Position numbers and translations under genes: made by a program
From: JAICJR01 sp963848495
Lineage (GTDB): Bacteria; Actinomycetota; Thermoleophilia; Solirubrobacterales; Thermoleophilaceae
NCBI GenBank assembly: GCA_963848495.1
Contig: CAWKDV010000003.1
Coordinates: 496,001 to 560,000, forward strand
DNA length: 64,000 nucleotides
Reading direction: 5' to 3'
The notes under the pieces: generated by a model
Told to the model about the DNA's origin: nothing
Databases searched by the model: none
Seen by the model: the letters and a program-made list of their open reading frames with translations, nothing else
Part shown: in pieces, positions 41,446 to 50,744 of the stretch
Layout of the letters: each line of letters opens with the position of its first letter
Numbering within the stretch: the stretch's first letter is position 1

Positions 41446-44400
41446 ATGACTAGTCAGCGCCGTCCGTCGAACTTCGAGTTCCTGAAGGCGGCGCTGGCCC
41501 GAGCTCGCTCGTCGAGGCAGCCAAGGCAGAGCGCAACGCCGTTGCCGATCCGCGCGGCGGCGTGCTTCTACGCGCGCCGCGCCCTTGAGCTGGCGCTTCA
41601 CTGGCTCTACGACGCCGACGCGACCCTGCGCCGCCCGTACAGGGACGACCTCTCGGCGATGGTGTTCGAGCCGTCGTTCCAGACGGCGGTCGATCAGCGC
41701 ATCTGGACCAAGATCGACTTCATCCGCCGCCAGGGCAACCGGGCGGCCCACGACCGCAAGCCGATCAAGGCCGGAGGCCGCGGTCGGCGTCGTCAAGGAG
41801 CTCTTCCATGTCATGTACTGGCTCGCGCGCACCTACGCGCGCGACCCGGACGACGCGCCGCACCCGAGCCTCGTCTTCGACCCGGCGGCGATCCCGCGGC
41901 CGCCCACGGCCGAACAGCGGCAAGCCTCGATCGAGGCGCTACGCAAACGCGAAGGAGGAGAACGCGCGCCGCGACGCCGAGCTTGAACGGGCGCGCGCCG
42001 ACAACGCCGCTCTCCAGGCCAGCTCGAGGAGCTCCGCGCGCAGGTCGCGATCGCAAAGGCAGCTAACGAGCGGGTCCGCGACACCCACGACTACAACGAG
42101 CAGGAAACTCGCGACCGCTACATCGACCTGCTGCTCCACGAGGCCGGCTGGCCGCTCGACCAGGAGCGCGATCGCGAGTTCGAGGTCGACGGCATGCCGA
42201 ACAAGCAAGGCAAGGGCTTTGTCGACTACGTCCTCTGGGGCGACGACGGCCTACCGCTCGGCTTGGTCGAAGCCAAGCGCACCAAGCGAGACCCGAAGGT
42301 CGGCCGCCAGCAGGCCAAGCTCTACGCCGACTGTCTCGAGCGAGCGCTTTGGGCAGCGGCCGCTGATCTTCTACACCAACGGCTACGACACCTGGCTGTG
42401 GGACGACACGCGCTACCCGCCCCGCGAGGTGCAGGGCTTCTACACCAAGGACGAGCTGGCACGCGAGATCAACCGCCGCACCTCTCGCCACCCGCTCGCC
42501 GATATGGACATCAACTCGGCGATCGTCGAGCGCCACTACCAACACCGCGCGATCCGTCGCATCGGCGAGTCCTTCGAGCGCGACAACAGACGCAAGGCGC
42601 TCGTCGTCCAGGCGACCGGCGCCGGCAAGACCCGCACCACGATCGCGCTGATCGACCTGCTGATGCGCGCAGGCTGGGTGAAACGCGCGCTGTTTCTCGC
42701 CGACCGGGTTGCCCTCGTCAACCAGGCGGTCGGCGCGTTCAAGGCGCATCTTCCGGACGTGACCACGGTGAACCTGGTCACAGAACGCGGCGAGGACGGC
42801 CGCGTGTACGTCTCCACCTATCCGACGATGATGGGGCTGATCGGCGAGGCCGGCGCGGGGGAGGAGCGACGCTTCGGCCCGGGCTTCTTCGACCTCGTCG
42901 TGATCGACGAGGCGCACCGCTCCGTCTACCAGAAGTACCGCGCGATCTTCGCCTACTTCGACTCGCTCCTCGTCGGGCTCACGGCGACGCCGAAGGACGA
43001 GGTCGGCCACGACACCTACGGCCTCTTCGACCTCGAGCCCGGCGTGCCGACCGACTTCTACGACCTCGACCAGGCGGTCGCCGAGGGCTACCTCGTCCCG
43101 CCGCGCGCGATCAGCTGTGCCGTTGAAGTTCCCGCGCGAGGGCATCCGCTACGACGACCTCAGTGACGAGGAGAAGGATCGCTGGGAATCGACCGATTGG
43201 GGCGACGACGCTGAAGACCCGCCCGACGCGGTATCGGCCGAGGCGATCAACCGTTGGCTCTTCAACGAGGACACGGTCGACAAACTGCTGGAGACGCTGA
43301 TGACGCACGGTCAACGCGTCGCGGGCGGCGACCGGCTCGGCAAGACGATCATCTTCGCCAAGAACAACGAGCACGCCGAGTTCATCGCGCAGCGCTTCGA
43401 TGCCAACTACCCCGAGCACGCCGGCCGTTTCGCGCGGGTCGTCACCTACCGCACCGAGTACGCGCAGTCGCTGATCGACGACTTCGCGCAGAAGGACAAG
43501 GCCCCGCACATCGCGATCTCTGTCGACATGCTCGACACCGGCATCGACGTTCCCGAGGTCGTGAACCTCGTCTTCTTCAAGCCGGTCCGGTCAAAGACCA
43601 AGTTCTGGCAGATGATCGGCCGCGGCACCCGCCTCTGTCCGGATCTCTTTGGGCCTGGCGACGACAAGAAGGATTTCCTGATCTTCGATGCGTGCGGCAA
43701 CATCGAGTACTTCAACCAGGACATCCCGACAAGCACCGGCGCGGTTGGCGAGTCGCTGCGGATGCGGCTCTTCAAGGAGCGTCTGACACTGATCCTCGAG
43801 TTGGCTGGCGCCGAGGGTGACGGCGGCGGCACCGAAAGCGACGCCGGGCTGCGAGGCGACACGGTCGCACTGCTTCGCAAGCAGGTCGCGAACATGAACA
43901 TCGACAACTTCCTCGTGCGCCCGCATCGGCGCTGGGTCGAGCTGTACCGCGATGAGGCGCCCTGGCTTGACCTCGATCTCGAGCGCGCGATCGAACTCGC
44001 CGACCGCGTCGCTGATCTCCCGAGCACCGAGGAGGATGACGACGAGGACGCCAAGCGCTTCGACCTCATCATCCTCAAGCTTCAACTCTGCCGCTTGCTG
44101 GGGGAACCGGGGGAGGAGCGCCTTCGCCGTCAGGTCCAGGAGATCGCGTCAGGCTTGCTGGAGCAGCTGGCGATTCCGGTGATCCGCGAGCAGGCCGAGC
44201 TGCTCGACGCGCTCGCCGGTGACGAGTGGTGGATTGACGTGACACTGCCAATGCTGGAGCACGCGCGCCGCCGCATCCGCGGGCTGGTGCATCTGCTCGA
44301 GAAGCGCAAACGCGCGATCGTCTACACCGACTTCGTCGACGACATCGGCGAGATCGCTGAGGTCGACATGCGGGGCATCAGCGTCGCGACCGATCGAAGA

Positions 44401-44878
44401 GCGGTTCCGCCAGAAAGCTCGGGCCTATCTGAGAGCACACGAAGATCACGTCGCTCTGCAGAAGCTGCGCCGAAATCGCCAGCTCACGCAGACCGATCTG
44501 GATGAACTCGAGGAGATGCTCATCTCCGCCGGCATCGGTGAGCCGGAGGATCTGGCTCGGGCAAAAGAGGCGTCGGGCGGTCTTGGCGCGTTCATCCGCT
44601 CGCTCGTGGGTCTCGACCGCGAAGCCGCCACCGACGCGCTGTCGGGGTTCCTCGAAGGCCGCACGCTCACCGCCGATCAGCACGACTTCATCGCGCTGAT
44701 CGTCGAGCACCTCACCGCCAACGGCGCGATGGATGTCGGCCGCCTGTATGAGGCGCCGTTCACGAGTGTTGCTGCGGGCGGGCCCGAGTCGTTGTTCGCG
44801 GAGGCGGATATCGAGGCGCTGGTCGAAGCGATCCGGGCGGTTGGGGCCAATGCGGAGCCGCGGGAAGCGGCGGCGTAG
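41446..44878 (+). pseudogene. hsdR: type I restriction endonuclease subunit HsdR (frameshifted)
   Basis: Encodes a restriction/translocase subunit of the EcoEI/EcoR124 kind. An N-terminal DUF4145-like helical domain (FYARRALELALHWLYD) comes first. The nuclease region follows, with a GFVDYVLWGDDGLPLGLVEA motif giving the D...ExK-type site (VEAKRTK). The SF2 motor has Walker A ATGAGKT, the DEAH box VIDEAHRS, TATPKDE and motif VI QMIGRGTR, and a C-terminal helical domain ends in REAAA. At least eight frame changes occur (for example near 41490, 41560, 41775, 41960, 42020, 42350, 43120 and 44390). Some compensate each other, which is typical of base-call errors. It follows hsdS by 18 bp. Confidence 0.85.
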
Positions 44879-45000
44879 CGGCTGCTGCGGCGGTTCGAAA
44901 ATCAACGACCCAAAGGCGACGCCGCTCGGGCCGGCAAGAGGTGTTGCCCTCTTCGTTGCCCAATCGGCGTCGTGGCCACGGCGGACGGCCGCCCGAAGCG

Positions 45001-45029
45001 CCGAGGCCTGCTCCAGGAGCGGGCCTCGG
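45001..45029 (-). terminator. hairpin downstream of the tRNA fragment
   Basis: CCGAGGCCTGCTCC and GGAGCGGGCCTCGG form a 14-bp stem with one mismatch and a one-base loop. It lies directly 3' of the tRNA fragment on the minus strand, as a tRNA terminator would. Confidence 0.5.
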
Positions 45030-45033
45030 TGAG

Positions 45034-45072
45034 TAGCCGGGGCGGGGATTCGAACCCGCGACCTTCGGGTGA
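45034..45072 (-). other. tRNA 3' fragment (T-arm and acceptor end only)
   Basis: The reverse strand reads GGTCGCGGGTTCGAATC followed by CCCGCCCCGGCTA, i.e. a T-stem, T-loop and acceptor 3' strand. There is no D-arm or 5' acceptor strand upstream, so it is not a working tRNA. One extra C disturbs the T-stem. It may be a displaced attachment fragment from another integration. The amino-acid identity cannot be told because the anticodon loop is missing. Confidence 0.55.
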
Positions 45073-45352
45073 TGGAGGTGTTCGACCTGCGGTTGGGTTG
45101 GGCGAAGTTCCCCGACCAATAAAGCGAGTGCGCTCCTCGCCGAGCTGCTCAAGTCGCAGAGCGTGGCAGCGGAGCGCCAAGCGTCGGTGGACGTGTCTCA
45201 CTCGGCGCGACGACCAGTTCGGACGATCGGTCGGTGCGTCGCCCGATCGACTCCGGCATTGTCCTCGAGCGCGCGGTCCCGCTCGGACGATTCAGCGCAG
45301 TGTCTCGGGAGAGATCGTTGCGCCATCTGTGAATCCGCCAAGATCTCGCCTG

Positions 45353-47781
45353 ATGGAAACCCACGTCCGGACGCCGCAGGACATCTTCATGCAGCCGCAG
45401 CACCTCGTGGTGCCGCCGTTCCAGCGTCCGTACGTCTGGGAGAAGGAGGAGCAGTGGGCGCCGCTGTGGCAGGACGTCCGGCGGCTGGCTGAGCTTCGGC
45501 TGGCGCAGCCGTCCGCCGATGCCAGGCACTTCCTCGGCGCGATCGTGGTGCAGGCGCAGGAGCCGATCCTCGGCGGCCTCCAGGCGAGCAGCATCATCGA
45601 CGGCCAGCAGCGGCTGACGACGCTGCAGCTGCTCATGGATGCGGCGGCCGCGGCGCTCGAGGCGGCTGGCCACGACGCACTCGCGGGGCAGCTCGATCGA
45701 CTGACTCACAACGAGGACATCTACGTCCCCGGGGCGGAGACGCGGCTGAAGCTTCGGCACAGCAACCGGGACCGCGCGGCGTTCGACGAGGTGATGGACG
45801 CTGAGGCGCCCGTCGACCACGAGGCGCTGCAGCCACGCCGGCGCGCGCGTCGTGCGCGCGCACGAGTACTTCGCCGGCGGCCGTGACCGAGTGGCTGGAC
45901 TGCGGACCGACGACGCAGCCGCCGAGCGCGCGCAGGCACTGACCGAGCGCGCTGACCCGGGGACTGCAGCTGGTCGCCATCAACCTCACCGTCAACGAGA
46001 ACTCGCAGGAGATCTTCGAGACACTGAACGCGCGGGGCACCCCGCTGACCGCGGCGGACCTGATCAGGAACTTCGTCTTCCAGCGGCTGGCCGCCGAGGG
46101 CGCGGACACGCGAGCGCACCTCGAGGACTGGCCGTTCGAGACCGAGTTCTGGGAGAAGGAGGTCAGCGTCGGCCGCTACCCGATGCAGCGGAGCTCGCTG
46201 TTCTTCAACCAGTGGCTGATCGCGCGGCTCGGCGAGGAGATCGGCCCCCGCGCGACCTTCACGCGCTTCAAGCAGTACGTCGAGCACTTGACCTCGAGAC
46301 CGGCCAGAAGGTCGCCGACCTGCTGCCGTGATCCGGCAGCAGGCCGAGACCTACGAGGCATGGACGAAGGCGGCCGACGACCGGCGACCGGCAGCTCAAC
46401 CGGGTCGAGCTCGCCGTCTACCGGATGAAGGCCTCCGATACCGAACTGCTCAAGCCAGTGCTGATCTGGCTGCACGAGCCCGGCCGCGAGCTGCCCGACG
46501 ACGTCGATCGACAGCGTCGTCGCGGTCGTCGAAAGCTGGCTCGTTCGACGCCAGCTCCTGCGCCTGAGCGTCGGCGACCTGGGGCGCGTCGTCGCCGACA
46601 TCATCCGCGCCAACGAACGCACACGCCGGCGGACGAACTCGTCGAGCCAGCATCGAGCGGCTACCTGTCGCGGCTCAACGTGACGAGCACGTACTGGCCG
46701 GGCGACGACGAGGTCCGCGAGGCCCTGCGGACGAGACAGGTCTACCGGCGCTTCAACAAGGCCGCGCCTGCGGATGCTCCTCGAAGCGATCGAGGACGCG
46801 TACCGGCGCGGGACCAACCAGCCGCAGGTGCCACGTCGTGGATATCCGATCGAGCACATCCTCCCGCAGAAGTGGGCCGAACAACTGGCCGGTCGACGGA
46901 CTGCGAGGCCGAGGAAGCTCGGGCCGAGCACGTCCACCGGCTCGGGAACCTGACCCTGCTGACCACGTCGCTGAACTCCAAGGTCTCGAACGGGCCGTGG
47001 GCGTCCAAGCGTGAGGCGCTCCAGCAACACGACACCCTCCTGCTCAACAGCCGACTGCTCTCGACGCTCGGCGGACTTGGGACGAGGCCGGCATCGAGTC
47101 GCGGACAGACGCCATGATCGACTCCTCTTGTCGACGTGGCCGGTCCCGACGGGCCACGAGGGCGTCGTCGTTGACCCGCACGAGAAGACGGGCGGCTGGA
47201 TCCAGGTCAAGCACCTGGTGGAGGCGGGTCTCCTACCCCCCGGCACGGTACTGACCCCGCGCAGCCGGGAGCTGGGAAGAGCGCACGGCCATCGTGCGTC
47301 CTGACGGCTTGCTCGAGATCGACGGCAAGACCTTCGAGTCGCCGTCCGGGGCGGGTCGCTATGTGAAGGGCGCCGTGACGAACGGCTGGTGGTTCTGGAG
47401 GCTGCCCGACGGCCGAAAGCTCCTCGACGTGCGAGCGGTCTACACGGGCGAGGACCCGACCAAGGCGACACCGAGCTTCGACTGGTCCGCGCTCCACACG
47501 ATCCTCGAAGCCCTGCCGGAGGGCTACTGGACGACCTACGGGAGCTTGGCGGATGCCGTCGGGACGGCGGCCCAGCCGCTCGGCGCACACGTCGCCACCT
47601 GCCAGCAGTGCCCGAACGCCTACCGCATCCTGAACAGCGGCGGGACAGTCGCCCCGAACTTCAGATGGAGTGATCCCGACGACCAGCGGACCCTCTGGAG
47701 ATGCTTCAAGCCGAGGGCGCGCTCGTCAACGGCAAGCCCGACCCCGCTCGCGAACTAGCAGCGACGACCTCCAGGCGTTGA
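45353..47781 (+). pseudogene. GmrSD-like nuclease (DUF262-DUF1524) fused to RAMA and alkyltransferase-like domains (frameshifted)
   Basis: Starts METHVRTPQDIFMQPQ. The DUF262 (ParB-like NTPase) domain shows VPPFQRPYVWEKEEQW and IIDGQQRLTTLQLLMDA. The DUF1524 HNH-type nuclease part has YPIEHILPQKWAE and HRLGNLTLLTTSLNSK. From about 47180 a RAMA domain follows (WIQVKHLVEAGLLPPG, LEIDGKTFESPSGAG, NGWWFWRL). The last domain (PEGYWTTYGSLADAVG, then CPNAYRILNSGG) matches the alkyltransferase-like DNA-binding fold but lacks the PCHR methyl-acceptor cysteine. GmrSD enzymes cleave modified phage DNA; RAMA and ATL-like domains probably recognise modified bases. At least ten frameshifts interrupt it, while conserved sequence continues throughout. 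The corrected length is about 800 residues. Confidence 0.75.
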
Positions 47782-48079
47782 TCGAGCATTAGGTAGGGCG
47801 TGGCTTCGTCACTCCGGCTGATCGTGGCGCGTACTCGGCGCGCGGCTGGTCCGCGGAGATCTTGCCGCGAGATCGCGCGTCCCAAGTCTGCTCCCGATCT
47901 CACGCCTAGACCGGCACGTTGCCCTCACGGTCACCCGTGCGGACCCTGAAACGCCCGATAAAGCGTCGAAGCCCGCTCTGGAGATAGGCGGCAACGGTAG
48001 TCGCTGGCTTCGGTACCAATTTGATTCGTGCCGAACCGTCTAACAGAGCTTTTTCGGGTTCACCAAGCGCTTTGTGAGG
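47782..48079. other. gene-free interval between the GmrSD-like gene and the attachment fragment
   Basis: No coding signature, repeat or RNA gene is recognisable. An AGCTTTTTCGGG stretch near 48047 could end transcription from the left but has no clear stem. Confidence 0.4.
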
Positions 48080-48121
48080 TGGGCCAGGTAGGACTCGAAC
48101 CTACGACCTACGGATTATGAG
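48080..48121 (-). other. attachment site: displaced 3' half of tRNA-Met
   Basis: From the anticodon loop (CTCATAA) to the discriminator it repeats the tRNA at 50559-50632. It keeps a perfect T-stem (GTAGG/CCTAC), whereas the intact tRNA has GTAGG/CCTGG. This fits an original host half displaced by integration. Confidence 0.8.
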
Positions 48122-48207
48122 CGGCTCCTAGGCAGGGCCGCTCGGTCGCGGCCCCGCGAGCTAGCCACGCATGGTGCCGCCCCGTGCCGCTCAGTACTGC
48201 GCTGTTC

Positions 48208-48248
48208 GGTACCTGGCCGGGTACCCGCCGCCCGGGTACTCGGTACCC
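48208..48248. repeat. cluster of GGTACC-type boxes near the left attachment site
   Basis: GGTACC (48208), GGGTACCC (48219), GGGTAC (48234) and GGTACCC (48242) occur within 41 bp. Two more (50492 and 50503) lie near the other end. The block CGGTACCCGC...CCAGGARCAC is repeated at 48241-48262 and 50502-50523 with 19 of 22 bases alike. Possible integrase arm sites or regulator sites. Confidence 0.5.
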
Positions 48249-48280
48249 GCCTCCAGGAGCACTAGTGTTTCTCGTCAGGA

Positions 48281-48922
48281 ATGCCCCGTATGGCGAACCC
48301 AACTCGAGCTTGGACCCGATGGCTGCCCCCAACGCAGATGCTGGGGCTCGCGGATACCTTCGAGGACCTTCTCAAGACGAAGGATCGCGCTCCGCAGTTG
48401 AGAGCGGGTCTGGTTGGCCATACCACGATCACGGCCAACACCTTCCAGCAGTTTCGGAAGGACATGGCCAGCGTCAGGGAGGCCGACGTGCTGAATATGA
48501 CCATCGCTATTGGCGAGTCAAAAGCGGCCACCATATGGCTCGATTCATATGCCCCGAAGATTTACGGTGCGGAAGGGCATACCGACCTGCGGGTGTCGGG
48601 CGAGGACGAAGCACTCGCACACGGCGTCTTCGCTCTTCTTGTTCAGCGGATAGATCGTGTCTTTGAGGATCTCGATAATCCCGAAACAACGAGCTCGGCT
48701 GTGCCAAGCACCCTCACCATCGGGGACATCTCGATTCATGGCGGCAGCCTCGCCGTGAGTGGCAGCGGCGACGCAACCGCCACCACCACGGGCTCCACCG
48801 GCCACACGGGGTCAGGTCAGCGTGCTTCGCACTGGTGGAACAACCCGTGGCTCATCACCCTCCTCGGAGGCACAGCGGCTGCTGTTGTGGCTGGTGTCCT
48901 GCTCGCCATTCTGCTGCACTGA
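48281..48922 (+). CDS. unrecognised 213-residue protein with a C-terminal membrane helix
   Basis: The N-terminal ~130 residues look globular and helical (LADTFEDLLKTKDRAPQLRAG, FQQFRKDMASVREAD, ALAHGVFALLVQRIDRVFED). Then comes a beta/glycine-rich stretch (TIGDISIHGGSLAVSGSGD), a Thr/Ser/Gly linker, and one transmembrane helix at residues 190-212 (LITLLGGTAAAVVAGVLLAI). No signal peptide is present, so it should be tail-anchored with the globular part inside the cell. It is cargo of the tRNA-Met element next to AbiTii, so a defence role is plausible but unproven. Its end overlaps the integrase remnant (convergent). The ATG at 48281 may be replaced by an ATG four codons later. Confidence 0.65.
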   Translation: MPRMANPTRAWTRWLPPTQMLGLADTFEDLLKTKDRAPQLRAGLVGHTTITANTFQQFRKDMASVREADVLNMTIAIGESKAATIWLDSYAPKIYGAEGHTDLRVSGEDEALAHGVFALLVQRIDRVFEDLDNPETTSSAVPSTLTIGDISIHGGSLAVSGSGDATATTTGSTGHTGSGQRASHWWNNPWLITLLGGTAAAVVAGVLLAILLH

Positions 48923-49315
48923 CGCCGCGTCGACCAATGCGGTCAGCGCGTCCGCGTCCGTAGCCTTGGGCAGGTGGTGGATGTAGATCATGGTGGTGCC
49001 GATGTTGGCGTGGCCCATGTAGCCCTGCACCTTCGGCAGATCCCAGACCTTCACCGCCAGCGTGCCAAACGTGTGGCGTAGGTCGTGGAAGGTCATGGGC
49101 TTGTCGCCGCGCCGCCTGTGCCCCAGCCCTGCCCGGCGCAAGGCGGCGTAGAAGCGCTTGCGCAGGTCGCCGTCGTCTAGGTGGTCGCCTATCTCGTTGC
49201 AGAACACAAGGTCGGCCGGCTCGGTGAACAGCTCCCGACGGCTGAGCGCGTCCAGCGCACGGGTCGCCATCCGTGAGCATGGCCTGTAGCTCTTGCTCGA
49301 CGGTCTTCTTGGCAC
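48812..49315 (-). pseudogene. tyrosine recombinase / phage integrase, C-terminal remnant
   Basis: About 165 residues. The catalytic C-terminal half is clear: HDLRHTFGTLAVKVWDLP (H-x-x-R), GYMGHANIGTTMIYIHH (second His and the nucleophile Tyr), preceded by LVFCNEIGDHLDD. The arm-binding and core-binding domains and the first catalytic Arg are absent, and upstream sequence (49316-49493) has no continuation. It is therefore a truncated enzyme, likely the integrase that once moved the element into tRNA-Met. The natural C-terminus is probably near 48890; the last 25 codons overlap the convergent gene. Confidence 0.75.
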
Positions 49316-49493
49316 CCGCCTCCTCGCCTCAGGCCGACCCCCTTTTTGAGTCGAAGTGGAAGAAGGCGGTCTACCACAGATTCGGGCCTTTTGCAGGAAT
49401 GTTGTTGTGTATAGTGGCCCTCTCTTACAGCCGCGCCCGTTACGTTGCCATCGACTTGCACCGCGTCTGTCAAGCCTGGGCTCCTTGCCCGAC

Positions 49494-50432
49494 TCAGGCG
49501 ATTCCGAGGGCCTTGCAGACCAGATGCGCGACCGTTTCCACAGTCACGCCGGAAGCCAAGGCCAAGGAGCCCGAAGCGACCTTCGATGTGATGCCGCCGA
49601 GCCAGTTCTGCGTCGCAGGCCCAAGGGTTCCGGGAGCCGCGTGCCCGACGTCTTGACCGAGCGCAGCTTCCAGGTCGTTTAGGTCCTGCCCTCCAAGTCC
49701 GAGGTCGGCTAGCTGCTTCCGCAGTTCGTCAAATCCGCCGGCGAGCTTCACATGCGTCGGGCGCTGTAGAACGTCGCGGTTCCCGGCGGCGATCGTGTTC
49801 TGGCCACCGTAGATGGTGGTGTTCACGATCTGTGTGACTCGCTCTGGGGGCACGGGCACATCGCCTGGCTCAGCTTCTCCGGCATCGGGATTCGCCGCTT
49901 CGATTTCAAGCGCGAACGCGAGCAGCTTGTTCCGAACTGCGTCCAAGATTCCAGCGACCACTGCGGTCGAGAAAATCTTGTTAGCCGACAAGCACACCAT
50001 GTCCTCGTAGATGTTCTGCCCAAGCGAGGCCACGACGTTGCTGGGCCAAGGGACGTACAGCGTGTCCGGCGGCGCACTCGCTAGTGCTTCGAGCTCGGCC
50101 ACGCGCTGAAGAAAGACATGGCGAAAGAGGTAGTCGCGCATGTCCTTGTCTGCGACGCACCCCGGCGGGATACGAGCGTTCTTCAATGCGCTTCCGAATG
50201 GCCCGGAGAAATCGCCAAGCACTTGGACCTCTCCCATCCGGCGGTAGTCAGGCACCGACTCCACATCCGGATAGCCGTTGAGCTCCCAGTTAACCCAGTC
50301 CTTCAGCGGTTGATGGTTGAGGCGCGCGGCGAGGATCTGCGCCTTCCTGAGAGCCTCCGGCAGCGGCGTCGCGGCGCTCGTGGCTGCTTCTTGGATTTCG
50401 CGGAGCAGCGTCGGATGAGTGGTGCTCGCCAT
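49494..50432 (-). CDS. AbiTii-domain abortive infection protein
   Basis: A 312-residue protein. The N-terminal AbiTii-like domain (about residues 5-185) shows the typical LLREIQEAATSAATPLPEA, LRKAQILAARL and LKDWVNWELNGY sequence. It is followed by a linker with a short beta motif (IVNTTIYGGQNTIAAGN) and a C-terminal helical region ending LVCKALGIA. AbiTii proteins are associated with abortive infection in phage-defence loci; their biochemical action is not well defined. The ATG at 50432 gives the family's usual N-terminus. An upstream in-frame ATG at 50525 would include the terminal GGTACC repeats and is unlikely. The frame is intact, unlike the neighbouring restriction genes. Confidence 0.8.
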   Translation of the reverse strand: MASTTHPTLLREIQEAATSAATPLPEALRKAQILAARLNHQPLKDWVNWELNGYPDVESVPDYRRMGEVQVLGDFSGPFGSALKNARIPPGCVADKDMRDYLFRHVFLQRVAELEALASAPPDTLYVPWPSNVVASLGQNIYEDMVCLSANKIFSTAVVAGILDAVRNKLLAFALEIEAANPDAGEAEPGDVPVPPERVTQIVNTTIYGGQNTIAAGNRDVLQRPTHVKLAGGFDELRKQLADLGLGGQDLNDLEAALGQDVGHAAPGTLGPATQNWLGGITSKVASGSLALASGVTVETVAHLVCKALGIA

Positions 50433-50558
50433 GCATCGGAGGTTACTTCCGGGACCGGCGCCCTCAGGGCAGTTCGGCCCGCCACAGAATCGGTACCCCG
50501 TCGGTACCCGCTGCCAGGAACACACCCGGCCATGTGAGGCTCTTGCAGGGCTTTAATG

Positions 50559-50632
50559 TGGGCCAGCCAGGACTCGAACCTACGACCTACGGATTATGAG
50601 TCCGCTGCTCTAACCAGCTGAGCTACTGGCCC
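50559..50632 (-). tRNA. tRNA-Met (anticodon CAU; Ile2 not excluded)
   Basis: A full 74-nt cloverleaf: acceptor GGGCCAG/CTGGCCC, D-arm AGCTCAGCTGGTTAGAGC, anticodon stem-loop GGACTCATAATCC with CAT, T-loop TTCGAGT, discriminator A, CCA not encoded. The T-stem GTAGG/CCTGG has two weak or mismatched pairs. The CAU anticodon fits elongator Met or lysidine-modified Ile2. It is the integration target of the element to its left. Confidence 0.9.
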
Positions 50633-50744
50633 GGTCGGGGGCACCATAGCGGCGCTCGCGGCGCTCCGGAAGTAGGTTTCGGGCCGTGAGCTTTCCCTGG
50701 CCCGAGAGCGCGCCTACGGCCGCAGCAGCGCGCGGCGTACGCGG

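Larger units (their letters stand above)
44879..45352. other. 474-bp gene-free interval with a tRNA 3' fragment
   Basis: Contains a strong hairpin (45001-45029) and a tRNA-like T-arm plus acceptor end (45034-45072), both listed separately. After them come about 280 bp of leader for the GmrSD-like gene. No complete gene is supported. Confidence 0.5.
48080..50632. mobile_element. small integrative element at tRNA-Met carrying AbiTii
   Basis: Bounded by a 42-bp direct repeat: the tRNA 3' half at 48080-48121 and the same region of the intact tRNA at 50559-50600, differing at only two positions. Inside are a 213-residue membrane-anchored protein, a C-terminal tyrosine-integrase remnant and an AbiTii protein, plus GGTACC-rich terminal sequences. 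The layout is that of an element integrated at a tRNA 3' end which brought a replacement half. The integrase is truncated, so it is probably immobile now. Confidence 0.75.

Noticed and set aside
45034..45072. A functional tRNA gene
   Set aside because: Only the T-arm and acceptor 3' strand are present. No anticodon arm, D-arm or 5' acceptor can be folded from the upstream sequence.
47480..47781. A DNA repair methyltransferase (Ogt/MGMT) gene
   Set aside because: The domain resembles the fold, but the PCHR acceptor-cysteine motif is missing and it continues in line from the RAMA domain. A reader function is more likely.
50433..50525. Upstream ATG of the AbiTii gene at 50525 as the real start
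   Set aside because: It would add 31 residues encoded by the GGTACC terminal repeats of the element, without a ribosome site. The ATG at 50432 gives the family-like N-terminus.
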